Shown here: piece by piece, positions 1 to 5,925 of the stretch
Layout: every line of letters begins with the position of its first letter
Numbering within the stretch: the first letter of the stretch is position 1
Made by a program: the position numbers and the translations under genes
Source: an uncultured Bacilli bacterium
GTDB lineage: Bacteria > Bacillota_I > Bacilli_A > RF39 > UBA660
DNA length: 13,268 bases
Direction of reading: 5' to 3'
NCBI GenBank assembly: GCA_947624535.1
Contig: CANQKU010000021.1
Span: forward strand, 1-13,268
The notes under the pieces: generated by a model
The model's input: only the letters and a program-made list of their open reading frames with translations
What the model was told of the DNA's origin: nothing
Database searches by the model: none

Positions 1-629
1 TTAGTAATAGAATATAAAAATAAATCATAATCGCAAATTTCTTCATTTGTTAATTTTAAATCTTTTTTTATTATTTCATTTATTGGTAATTTTTTATCTT
101 TTAAAGAAAGAATAGGTATCATATCAATTTGGTCATTTAATTTTAAATCTTCATTAGCATTAGCATTTTGATGAATAGCAACACTAGGTATACAAAGTAA
201 GGGCTTTTTTAAATCAATAATTTCTTTGTAAAGTTGTTTTCCTTTTTTGTAGATAACTCTTCCCGCAATTGATAAAGGTTCATCTAACCATGAATAATTA
301 AGTAATCCTCCATAAGGCATAACATTAATTTTTAAATAATTTTTTTCATATATAGCATTTTTAGGTTTAATTAAAAATGATGGTGTATCAACATGAGTAC
401 AAGTAATATTAAAGGAATTATTAGAACCCGTTGTAAAAGCAATTAAAGATGAATCATTTCTAGTTATAAAATAGTTTTGGTTTAATTCTAAATGCCATTC
501 TTCATTTTCTTCTAATTCTATAAAATTATTATTTAAAAGCATTTTTTTGATTTCTTTTATGCCTGTAAAAGCACATGTAGCATTTTCAATAAATTCAAAA
601 AGTTTTTGATTGAATTCTAAGTTATTCAT
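1..629 (-). CDS. M18 family (aspartyl-type) aminopeptidase, N-terminal half, cut by window edge
   Basis: Zinc metallopeptidase that removes N-terminal residues, typically acidic ones, from peptides in the cytoplasm. The 209 visible residues carry family signatures: THVDTPSF at 78-85, where His79 and Asp81 match the first metal-binding His-x-Asp; a YGGLLNYSWLDEPLSIAGRV block at 106-125; and IPSVAIHQNANANED at 147-161. Family members are about 430 residues, so roughly half is present; the rest, with the remaining metal ligands, lies left of the window. The ATG at 629-627 is preceded by a GGTGAG ribosome site. The reading frame is open to the edge. The gene lies directly downstream of a decayed regulator on the same strand, with no convincing promoter between them. 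Family assignment is confident; substrate preference is inferred from the family only. Confidence 0.9.
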   Translation of the reverse strand, partial: MNNLEFNQKLFEFIENATCAFTGIKEIKKMLLNNNFIELEENEEWHLELNQNYFITRNDSSLIAFTTGSNNSFNITCTHVDTPSFLIKPKNAIYEKNYLKINVMPYGGLLNYSWLDEPLSIAGRVIYKKGKQLYKEIIDLKKPLLCIPSVAIHQNANANEDLKLNDQIDMIPILSLKDKKLPINEIIKKDLKLTNEEICDYDLFLYSIT

Positions 630-699
630 ATTCTCACCATTTATAGTATGGATGAATTTTTATTTATTATAAAATTTTTATTTTTTTGATAAAAAGAGA

Positions 700-941
700 C
701 TAATCGTCTTCTATATCGTCAAGGAGTTGTTTTGGATAAATCTTTAATTGCTTGGCAATTAAAAACATTGTTGGTAAACTAATACTCCTAAACGTATTGC
801 TTTCTAAATCACTTATGAAACCAGTTGATAAATTACATTTTTTAGCCAGTTGTTCTTGTGTCAAGCATTCATTTTACGATATTTTTTAATGTTTTTTCCT
901 ACAATGAAAAAGCAATAGTTCATGTCATCTTTGTTCTTCAT
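700..941 (-). pseudogene. XRE-family helix-turn-helix regulator, frameshifted
   Basis: A small DNA-binding regulator split by a frameshift. One frame, starting at ATG 941 or 923, reads ...VGKNIKKYRKMNA and then hits TGA at 863-861. The next frame, open from TTG 864, continues LTQEQLAKKCNLSTGFISDLES and ends at TAG 702-700. Joined, the two halves make a typical HTH_3 (Cro/CI-like) domain of about 80 residues, with the break just before the first helix's LTQEQLA. One missing base near 864-870 explains it. Reading TGA as Trp does not rescue it, because the helix-turn-helix lies in the other frame. No good ribosome site precedes either ATG. A translated C-terminal fragment from TTG 864 is conceivable but would lack the first helix. 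A sequencing error is the main alternative. Confidence 0.75.
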
Positions 942-1053
942 AAAATGGTGCCATAAGGGAAGGAGTACGACAACCTATGAGCAAAAGAAATAGTAAGTAA
1001 TAAACTATTAATTAATCATAGCATAATAAAAAATTACTAAAAATATTAAATAT

Positions 1054-1084
1054 TTGTTAAAACGTTCAAATTCTATGCTATAAT
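1054..1084 (+). promoter_or_regulatory. Sigma-A promoter of the 168-aa gene
   Basis: TATAAT at 1079-1084 is preceded by TGC (1076-1078), an extended -10. TTGTTA at 1054-1059 is a -35 candidate with 19-bp spacing, long but tolerated with an extended -10. It lies 25 bp before the start codon and its GGGAGG ribosome site at 1096-1101. Confidence 0.7.
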
Positions 1085-1109
1085 ATATTGTCAATGGGAG
1101 GTTTTTATC

Positions 1110-1616
1110 GTGAAAATAATAACAGAAAATGCAGTTTATGTTCAAAAAAATGATATAACTTACTTGAATCATACAGATTTACCTATTCCTGCTTCAATAT
1201 TCATAAAAGTTTTTGGAAATGGTATGGTAATAATTGATGATAGTAATAGATATGAGTTTGAAAAATTTGAAGATAATCATGAAATTGAATTTTTTAAAAG
1301 ACTTGATTGGATAGTTGATTATAATTCAGTAAAAGATTTATCAGATGATGAGATTATAGAAATAGGAAAAAGCATCGCTCAATCAAAAAATCAAATTGCC
1401 AAACAATTTAATTCAATGTCAGAAAATGAACGTAAAGAAAATTTAGAAATGGTTACTCAATGTGAATTATTAGATTTTAAAATGTATTCATTAAGAGATA
1501 TTTTATGGTTTAAACAAGGACATTTGAAAATGACTTTACCAGAGGGTGTTGTTCAAAAAGACGAAAAAGGAATGCAAAAACTAATGCGAAGAATTTTTCC
1601 TAAAAGAAAAAATTAA
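1110..1616 (+). CDS. Hypothetical protein, 168 aa
   Basis: I do not recognise the family. The GTG start at 1110 is set by a GGGAGG ribosome site at 1096-1101, eight bases upstream. The protein has no signal peptide or membrane segment and looks soluble. An N-terminal part of about 70 residues is rich in beta-forming and acidic residues. A helical, charged middle (about 75-118) begins SDDEIIEIGKSIAQSKNQ. The C-terminus is basic (RRIFPKRKN), which could suit nucleic-acid or membrane-surface contact. It has its own promoter and a strong terminator and is the only intact protein gene on the plus strand, so it is an independent unit. Its base composition matches its neighbours. The nearby broken XRE gene hints at an accessory patch, but nothing ties the two functionally. 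Confidence 0.85.
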   Translation: MKIITENAVYVQKNDITYLNHTDLPIPASIFIKVFGNGMVIIDDSNRYEFEKFEDNHEIEFFKRLDWIVDYNSVKDLSDDEIIEIGKSIAQSKNQIAKQFNSMSENERKENLEMVTQCELLDFKMYSLRDILWFKQGHLKMTLPEGVVQKDEKGMQKLMRRIFPKRKN

Positions 1617-1629
1617 AATAACTACAAAC

Positions 1630-1650
1630 GCATATTGATAGTCAATATGC
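1630..1650. repeat. Perfect 9-bp hairpin in the 3' UTR of the 168-aa gene
   Basis: GCATATTGA (1630-1638) and TCAATATGC (1642-1650) are exact reverse complements around a 3-base loop (TAG). The hairpin begins 13 bases after the stop codon and precedes the main terminator at 1679. No long T-run follows, so it may act as a processing or stability element or as an extra termination hairpin. Confidence 0.6.
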
Positions 1651-1673
1651 AAGTGTGTTTTCTAAATTGACAA

Positions 1674-1717
1674 AATAAAACTACTTTCAATTTTAATTTT
1701 GAGAGTAGTTTTTATAT
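1674..1717. terminator. Bidirectional intrinsic terminator
   Basis: Arms AACTACTTTCAA (1679-1690) and TTGAGAGTAGTT (1699-1710) form a 12-bp stem with one G-U pair and an 8-base loop. A T-run follows on the plus strand (1709-1713), and an A-rich run before the stem (1674-1680) gives a T-run on the minus strand. It can end both the 168-aa gene and the convergent tRNA transcript. Confidence 0.85.
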
Positions 1718-1750
1718 TTAATCTCGAATTTTCCGAGTTTCCTATCAATC

Positions 1751-1835
1751 TGGTGCGGGTAACAGGAGTTGAACCTGCAAGGGTTGCCCCACTAGATCCT
1801 AAGTCTAGCGCGTCTGCCAATTCCGCCATACCCGC
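1751..1835 (-). tRNA. tRNA-Leu (anticodon TAG)
   Basis: 85-nt class II tRNA with genomically encoded CCA (TGG at 1751-1753 on the plus strand). The acceptor stem GCGGGTA/TACCCGC pairs over 7 bp. The anticodon arm CTAGA-CTTAGGA-TCTAG gives anticodon TAG. A long variable arm, the T arm with GTTCAACTC and a D arm starting GGCGGAATTGGCAGA are typical of leucine tRNAs. It reads CTN codons, mainly CTA. It lies 12 bp downstream of tRNA-Ile2 in the same transcript and is followed by the bidirectional terminator. Confidence 0.96.
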
Positions 1836-1847
1836 AAACATAAATAA

Positions 1848-1924
1848 TGGTGGACCCTATTGGACTCGAACCAATGACCGTTCGGTTATGAGCCGAATGC
1901 TCTAACCAACTGAGCTAAGGGTCC
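1848..1924 (-). tRNA. tRNA-Ile2 (anticodon CAT, lysidine type)
   Basis: 77-nt tRNA with encoded CCA. The acceptor stem GGACCCT/AGGGTCC is perfect. The anticodon arm TTCGG-CTCATAA-CCGAA gives anticodon CAT. The GGACC-type acceptor, CTCATAA loop and general sequence resemble the minor isoleucine tRNA of Firmicutes and mycoplasmas. In that tRNA, TilS converts the C to lysidine so that it reads ATA, a codon expected to be common in this AT-rich genome. Elongator Met is the alternative, since both carry CAT. Initiator Met is unlikely because the acceptor starts with a paired G. Confidence 0.9.
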
Positions 1925-1935
1925 ATTGCCATTTA

Positions 1936-1964
1936 ATAATAACATATTTTTTATAATAGTGCAA
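1936..1964 (-). promoter_or_regulatory. Promoter of the tRNA-Ile2/tRNA-Leu pair
   Basis: On the minus strand TTGCAC (1964-1959), a 17-bp spacer and TATTAT (1941-1936) with TG one base upstream form an extended -10 promoter. The predicted transcript start, near 1929, falls just before the tRNA 5' end at 1924. Confidence 0.75.
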
Positions 1965-1982
1965 GAACAAAATCTATTATAA

Positions 1983-2009
1983 ACTAAAAAATAGAGTAAC
2001 CTCTATTTT
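1983..2009 (-). terminator. Intrinsic terminator overlapping the stop codon of the 139-aa gene
   Basis: On the minus strand AAAATAGAG and CTCTATTTT (plus-strand 1988-1996 and 2001-2009) form a perfect 9-bp stem with a 4-base loop. A run of Ts follows. The TAG stop (2005-2003) lies within the stem. Confidence 0.75.
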
Positions 2010-2422
2010 CCAAGCATATTTAATAAATTAATTTTAAACATATCACGTTCAGGATTTGTTTTAGAAATCATAACACCTTTATAAGTAGAAAGTTCAGCTC
2101 TATGTCCTTCATCTAAAATTCCCTCTGGTGTGATATTTGTTAATAAAATAACTTTCTTTTCCGTATATACAGTATAATGTAATCTAATTTCCCCATGAAC
2201 TTTTACAAATAATTTATCTGTAGGTAACTTTAATTCATAAGAAACAGTTTTATTTTTATCATCCCTACTAACTTCCTCACCTAAGAAATTACCATTACGT
2301 ATTTCAGGATAAAAACTAAATGTTAATTTTTTATACGCAAGCATATTATACTTTCTTAATGATCGCTCTTTTTTACGAAAGTCATTCTCATCTAAATACT
2401 CAAATATATAGGAATTTTCCAT
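2003..2422 (-). CDS. Hypothetical protein, 139 aa
   Basis: Family not recognised. The protein looks soluble, with no membrane segment or signal peptide and no cysteine. The sequence alternates short charged and hydrophobic stretches typical of a small beta-rich domain: KLFVKVHGEIRLHYTVY at 70-86, then KKVILLTNITPEGILDEG at 89-106. ATG 2422 has a GGGGG-type ribosome site (2432-2436) eight or so bases upstream. It is monocistronic, with a consensus promoter (2483-2511), a leader of about 53 nt containing a hairpin, and a terminator fused to its stop codon. The strong promoter suggests abundant expression, for example a housekeeping or stress role, but this is inference. A mobile-element insertion lies directly upstream without disrupting the promoter. 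Confidence 0.85.
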   Translation of the reverse strand: MENSYIFEYLDENDFRKKERSLRKYNMLAYKKLTFSFYPEIRNGNFLGEEVSRDDKNKTVSYELKLPTDKLFVKVHGEIRLHYTVYTEKKVILLTNITPEGILDEGHRAELSTYKGVMISKTNPERDMFKINLLNMLGK

Positions 2423-2450
2423 GTATATTCAACCCCCTATAACAATTTTA

Positions 2451-2472
2451 TGAAGATCCCCTGTTATCTTCA
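2451..2472 (-). promoter_or_regulatory. 5'-UTR hairpin of the 139-aa gene
   Basis: TGAAGAT (minus strand 2472-2466) pairs perfectly with ATCTTCA (2457-2451) around the loop AACAGGGG. It begins only a few bases after the predicted transcript start, near 2476. It could stabilise the mRNA 5' end or bind a regulator. No known riboswitch is recognised. Confidence 0.5.
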
Positions 2473-2482
2473 AAGTACACAT

Positions 2483-2511
2483 ATTATATCATAATTCTTT
2501 ATTATTGTCAA
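2483..2511 (-). promoter_or_regulatory. Perfect consensus sigma-A promoter
   Basis: TTGACA (2511-2506), a spacer of exactly 17 bp (2505-2489) and TATAAT (2488-2483) on the minus strand. Both hexamers match consensus. The first T of the -35 is also the first base of the 18-bp direct repeat that flanks the adjacent element. Confidence 0.9.
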
Positions 2512-2528
2512 TTAAAATTATACTTTTT
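2511..2528 (+). repeat. Left 18-bp direct repeat (candidate target-site duplication)
   Basis: ATTAAAATTATACTTTTT is identical to 2968-2985. It directly abuts the left end of the 439-bp element. The copies diverge immediately outside and inside the 18 bp. Confidence 0.75.
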
Positions 2529-2967
2529 GTTAATACTTTTTAGAAATGTCCCATCAAGATTTTTTTAAAATGTCTCATTAATAATATGATAAAATATACT
2601 TTCAATATAGTGTATTTTATATCATTTTAAAAAAACTAAAGAAAAACTATCAATCTTTTTAAATAAAAAGTTACTAGTGAAATTTATAATAATTTATTAA
2701 GAAATAGAAAAACATACAAATACTTCGATAATACAATTACATAAGCCCCTAAAATAAAAGTGAATAATTGATTAAAAATATTGATTAACTTTTAAACTAA
2801 CTAGATGAAAGATTAAAAGCAAGGGCGAAACGTAGTTGAGTTAATCTTGACCCTTGCTTTTTAGCTTTCATTAAGCATAATATTTTTACAAATAAAGCTT
2901 GTCTTTGTTTGTTATCAATACACTCGCGTAACAAATACAAAATGGGACATTTTAAAAAAATCTTAAC
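2529..2967. mobile_element. 439-bp non-autonomous insertion element (MITE-like) or IS remnant
   Basis: The left end (2529-2555) starts GTTAATACTTTTTAG and the right end (2967-2941, reverse complement) starts GTTAAGATTTTTTTA. They match at 22 of 27 positions without gaps and share AAATGTCCCAT. The left side has a second inner copy (2556-2579) that matches the right end at 23 of 24 positions, so the ends carry multiple repeats. Exact 18-bp direct repeats abut both ends. No open frame of useful length and no transposase fragment are visible, so movement would need a transposase in trans. The interior holds a large hairpin (2805-2871) and a small one (2589-2620). Family is uncertain: duplications of 15-18 bp are known for some IS1202-type elements, but no transposase is present to confirm this. 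It fills the gene-free stretch between the 139-aa gene and the membrane-protein operon. Confidence 0.65.
2805..2871. terminator. Large hairpin inside the element, likely two-way terminator
   Basis: ATGAAAG-ATT-AAAAGCAAGGG (2805-2825) pairs with CCCTTGCTTTT-TAG-CTTTCAT (2851-2871): 11 bp, a 3x3 internal loop and 7 bp, closing a 25-nt loop. T-runs flank the inner stem on both strands. It probably now ends transcription from the membrane-protein operon. AGTTAATC (2839-2846) in the loop is also complementary to GATTAACT at 2783-2790, so a pseudoknot is possible. Confidence 0.55.
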
Positions 2968-2985
2968 ATTAAAATTATACTTTTT
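2968..2985 (+). repeat. Right 18-bp direct repeat (candidate target-site duplication)
   Basis: ATTAAAATTATACTTTTT, identical to 2511-2528. It covers the stop codon and last codons of the 445-aa membrane protein gene, so insertion by target duplication left that reading frame unchanged. Confidence 0.75.
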
Positions 2986-4312
2986 TTGTACCTATTGACT
3001 TAACTAATTTTTTAATTTTTTGTAATTTCTTACGACTATTTGACTTATTATCACCAAATTGCCACATTACATGTTTTTTAAAAATATTAGTTTTAGCTAT
3101 ATTCCTATCTTTTTCTTTTGTATAGTAACTATCATTTTCTTTTAATTTTTTAATATTACTTTTTTCATAGTCAGTATATGAAATATCTTCATTGGAAATT
3201 ACTGGAATTTTATATTTTTTATATTTTTCTATTTTTTCATTTACTTTATCATTAAATAATTTTTCAAGTTTTTTATATTCTTTTTTATTTAAAGAATGTA
3301 TTTTTTCTTGATGAGCACACATTAGTTGCATAGCTTCTACCATTTCACGTATCGATAATTCATATGAGGTTATCGTATTTCTATTTTTAAAGTCATTTCT
3401 GAGCATGTTAAAAAACTGATTAGCATATTTTATTTTAATATTTTTTTTATCTACTCTATTAAATGCTAACAATATTCTTTCATATTTATGATAAAACTCT
3501 ACACCTTTTTTACTATTAATAATATATGCTTGATAGGCACTACTTACTTCTACAATATGGAATAAAATATTTTGTTTTAAAGATTTTTTATAATCTTCTT
3601 TTAACTTATCAACATTAAATTCATCTTGAGTAAATGTAGAATTAACTTCATCATTTCCTATATTATTAAATAATAAATATTGTGCTTTAGCTTCATCTAC
3701 AGTATGAGCTAATTTAGCCTTTTTAGTTTTATGTGATTGACCAATTTCTTGATTATATTCATATAAATAGTCATTTAGTGTTGCAAATATTTTTCTTTTT
3801 TTAGCATTAATATTCTTAGATTGTAACACTTCTAATATATTATATTCTTGAGGTTTCTTTACTAAATTTATATTACTATCTTGGTTTGACTCTGATGCAA
3901 TAATTTGACCTAATTTAGCAATACTACCTTTTTTATCTAATTTTACATTTGTTAAAGCAATAGAACAAATTATAGCATATAACATAACTTTTTTTATTTT
4001 TCTATGCTTTTTAGGATATTCTTCTATAGTATTAACCTGTTGTTTAGAAGTTTTATCTTTAGTTTGTAATTTATTTTCATTTCTATCTTTATTTATATTA
4101 ATCTTTTTTAAAAACTCATCTTTAGACATATAAATTACATTTTCCTTAATCTTAGGATCTTTAATAGAAATATGTTCTTGTTTAATATACTTTATAACAT
4201 ATGAAACTCCTTCATCTTTAGTAGTTTCGAACATTGTACCATCACTATAAAGAATGGAGGCATTTTGATGCACCCCATCTGTATAAAAATATATTTTTTT
4301 AATTTTTCGCAT
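2975..4312 (-). CDS. Lys-rich single-pass membrane protein of unknown function, 445 aa
   Basis: Family not recognised. Residues 1-108 form a cytoplasmic-looking part, with a compact start (KKIYFYTDGVHQNASILYSD, then KDEGVSYVIKYIKQE) and a charged linker. One membrane segment lies at about 109-123 (VMLYAIICSIALTNV), preceded by the basic stretch KKHRKIKK. By the positive-inside rule the N-terminus is inside and about 320 residues are outside. The outer part is strongly helical and lysine-rich, with possible coiled coil around 350-370 (NKKEYKKLEKLFNDKVNEKI). There is no LPXTG anchor or enzyme motif. Its start lies 9 bases after the stop of the 428-aa surface protein gene, with only a weak TAGG ribosome site, so the two are probably co-transcribed and functionally linked. 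Its 3' end coincides with the direct repeat of the adjacent element. Confidence 0.85.
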   Translation of the reverse strand: MRKIKKIYFYTDGVHQNASILYSDGTMFETTKDEGVSYVIKYIKQEHISIKDPKIKENVIYMSKDEFLKKININKDRNENKLQTKDKTSKQQVNTIEEYPKKHRKIKKVMLYAIICSIALTNVKLDKKGSIAKLGQIIASESNQDSNINLVKKPQEYNILEVLQSKNINAKKRKIFATLNDYLYEYNQEIGQSHKTKKAKLAHTVDEAKAQYLLFNNIGNDEVNSTFTQDEFNVDKLKEDYKKSLKQNILFHIVEVSSAYQAYIINSKKGVEFYHKYERILLAFNRVDKKNIKIKYANQFFNMLRNDFKNRNTITSYELSIREMVEAMQLMCAHQEKIHSLNKKEYKKLEKLFNDKVNEKIEKYKKYKIPVISNEDISYTDYEKSNIKKLKENDSYYTKEKDRNIAKTNIFKKHVMWQFGDNKSNSRKKLQKIKKLVKSIGTKKV

Positions 4313-4321
4313 GATTATAAC

Positions 4322-5608
4322 CTACTTTACTAATTGTTTTTTCCCAGTATATTGATATCCTCTATTTAATAAATAAGTATCTTTATAATTAGACCAAACA
4401 TAGTCAATATTACGATTAATAAATGTACGAGTTCGCACCTTTTGATAACATTTATTAAGATATTCATTTCTCTTAGCAGTAATTAAATTTGTAGTATAAG
4501 AATAAACATTAATATTTTTACTAACTTTATTACTACAACTACTGCTAGAAGAAAAGTTAGAATAACTATATTTATCAAAGTAATATCTTTCTCTACCACT
4601 ACATGTACTACCACAATTACTATAGTCAATACCAACATAGATATATTTATCATTTAATGTATCTTTTGGTGGAATATCATAGATAAATCTTCCCCTATAG
4701 CTCCAATTATCTAAATTATCATAATCTGTTTTTGTCTCATACAACACATTATTATATAATATATATGATTTATCTTTACATACATAAACATTTTTAGTAG
4801 TTGTTTTTTTGATACTTATTTGATTAAAATTATATGTTTTTATAGTTGGAATTTGTTGCTTTTCTATAGCTATTTCTTTTAAACAAATAGAATTATTATT
4901 ACAAACCTTAGAAGAATTTTGACATGATACTTCTACAGGATTACTCCAGTTGGACCAATTAGAATAATTAATAGAAGCAGTTTTAGCATACTCATATTTA
5001 TATGTTTTTTCATTACTGTTTGATTTTTTATAAATATTTTTATTATCTATATTTGATGAACTATTCTTATCATTATCTTGATTTTGACTATTTAAATTAT
5101 CATTTACTTCTACTTCTTCTACTTCTTCATCTTTTTTAATTTCTTTTGATGCATCACATAAATATGTTTTACAGTTAAGATTAGGTTTTAAAGTTAGAGA
5201 AATATAGTCTTTTACACCCTGGCAATTTAGATTAACTTTCATCTTATAATAGTCATCTATCTTTGTTAATAAAGCATAAGTCTTATTTATATTACAACTT
5301 TTATTATCATAGTCTTTTAATTTCTTAATATATTTTTTATCAATTAATACTTTTAGTGTAACTTTATCATTATTAGAAGTAAGTTTATTTACTGTATCTA
5401 AGTCATAATACTTTAAAGCCGCATTTTTTACTTTTTCTAAATTATTAGAAAAAACTTGCTCTTTTGTTAACTCATTAGTATCTATTTCTTTATTAACTTT
5501 ATACTTTGAATAAAGCCATATGCTTAAAAAAACAATGACTATAATAAGCATTATTTTTATAAAAAATCTACTAATAGGAAATGGTTTTTTGTCATAAGAA
5601 TAGTTCAT
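4322..5608 (-). CDS. Cys-rich surface protein anchored by one N-terminal membrane helix, 428 aa
   Basis: An N-terminal helix (about 16-33, FIKIMLIIVIVFLSIWLY) acts as signal anchor, with the rest outside the cell. Residues 55-140 (NNLEKVKNAALKYYDLD..., ending KMKVNLNCQGVKDYISLTL) resemble a pilin-like or pseudopilin-like domain I associate with surface proteins of uncultured gut Bacilli; this is recalled and not verified. A low-complexity Asp/Asn/Ser/Lys linker (about 155-205) leads to a C-terminal domain with WSNWS at 218-222, a second NWS at 301-303, and many Tyr, Asn and Ser residues. All 12 cysteines (105, 129, 146, 151, 229, 236, 242, 277, 332, 336, 358, 387) lie outside, an even number that suits disulfides. 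ATG 5608 has a poly-G ribosome site (5614-5620). It is the first gene of a two-gene operon and its exact role is unknown. Confidence 0.85.
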   Translation of the reverse strand: MNYSYDKKPFPISRFFIKIMLIIVIVFLSIWLYSKYKVNKEIDTNELTKEQVFSNNLEKVKNAALKYYDLDTVNKLTSNNDKVTLKVLIDKKYIKKLKDYDNKSCNINKTYALLTKIDDYYKMKVNLNCQGVKDYISLTLKPNLNCKTYLCDASKEIKKDEEVEEVEVNDNLNSQNQDNDKNSSSNIDNKNIYKKSNSNEKTYKYEYAKTASINYSNWSNWSNPVEVSCQNSSKVCNNNSICLKEIAIEKQQIPTIKTYNFNQISIKKTTTKNVYVCKDKSYILYNNVLYETKTDYDNLDNWSYRGRFIYDIPPKDTLNDKYIYVGIDYSNCGSTCSGRERYYFDKYSYSNFSSSSSCSNKVSKNINVYSYTTNLITAKRNEYLNKCYQKVRTRTFINRNIDYVWSNYKDTYLLNRGYQYTGKKQLVK

Positions 5609-5634
5609 ATAAATCCCCCCCTATCAAGTAGCTT

Positions 5635-5663
5635 ATCTTATCACTTTTCTATTACCAAGTCAA
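5635..5663 (-). promoter_or_regulatory. Promoter of the membrane-protein operon
   Basis: TTGACT (5663-5658), a 17-bp spacer and TAAGAT (5640-5635) on the minus strand, immediately after the terminator of the upstream Smr gene and 26 bp before the start codon at 5608. Confidence 0.75.
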
Positions 5664-5699
5664 GATATAAAAACTATAATTTCAAAGTTACAATAGTTT
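5664..5699 (-). terminator. Probable intrinsic terminator overlapping the Smr gene end
   Basis: AAACTAT (minus strand 5699-5693) pairs with ATAGTTT (5677-5671) and is followed by TTATAT. The 15-base loop can pair partly within itself. The TAG stop (5676-5674) lies in the 3' arm. The stem is AT-rich, so efficiency is uncertain. Confidence 0.45.
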
Positions 5700-5925
5700 G
5701 TCCTATATTAAATGGATCTAATCGATAATCTTCAACAAACGAGTTTTTTCTTAATTCTTCATGTACTGCTTTTTTCAATATTTGTTTACCTATTCCATGA
5801 ATAATTATAATTTCTTTATTTTTTAATTTATAATTATCTTTAATAAATTCTTTTACTAAAATTACAGCAATATCTTTTATTTCACCATGTAAATCTAGTG
5901 TTGGTAAATTTTTATATATAGTCAT
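5674..5925 (-). CDS. Stand-alone Smr-domain protein, 83 aa
   Basis: A minimal small MutS-related (Smr) domain. LDLHG at 10-14 is the signature LDxHG motif. IIHGIGKQILKKAV at 41-54 matches the HGxGxxxLKxAV core, and GQTIVTL at 75-81 forms the last strand. The domain covers the whole chain, so there is no MutS2 part. Smr domains bind nucleic acid and several are endonucleases; in bacteria they act in recombination control or in cleaving mRNA at stalled ribosomes. Which applies here cannot be told. The ATG at 5925 overlaps the last 14 bases of the sugar kinase gene, so translation is probably coupled; the ribosome site (AAAGG) is weak. A terminator coincides with the stop. Confidence 0.88.
   Translation of the reverse strand: MTIYKNLPTLDLHGEIKDIAVILVKEFIKDNYKLKNKEIIIIHGIGKQILKKAVHEELRKNSFVEDYRLDPFNIGQTIVTLKL

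Noticed and set aside
700..941. TGA-as-Trp recoding to rescue the XRE gene
   Set aside because: Reading through TGA gives no HTH sequence; the domain continues in a different frame.
977..1000. Seven-codon frame (MSKRNSK) after a GGGAAGGAG ribosome-like site
   Set aside because: Too short to support as a gene; it could be a leader peptide or the remnant of a lost gene, with no further evidence.
1699..1905. Plus-strand open frame of 68 codons with motifs like GVEPARVAPLDPKSSASANS and YWTRTNDRS
   Set aside because: It is the antisense of the two tRNA genes; these strings are a familiar false protein produced by tRNA-Leu and tRNA-Ile/Met complements.
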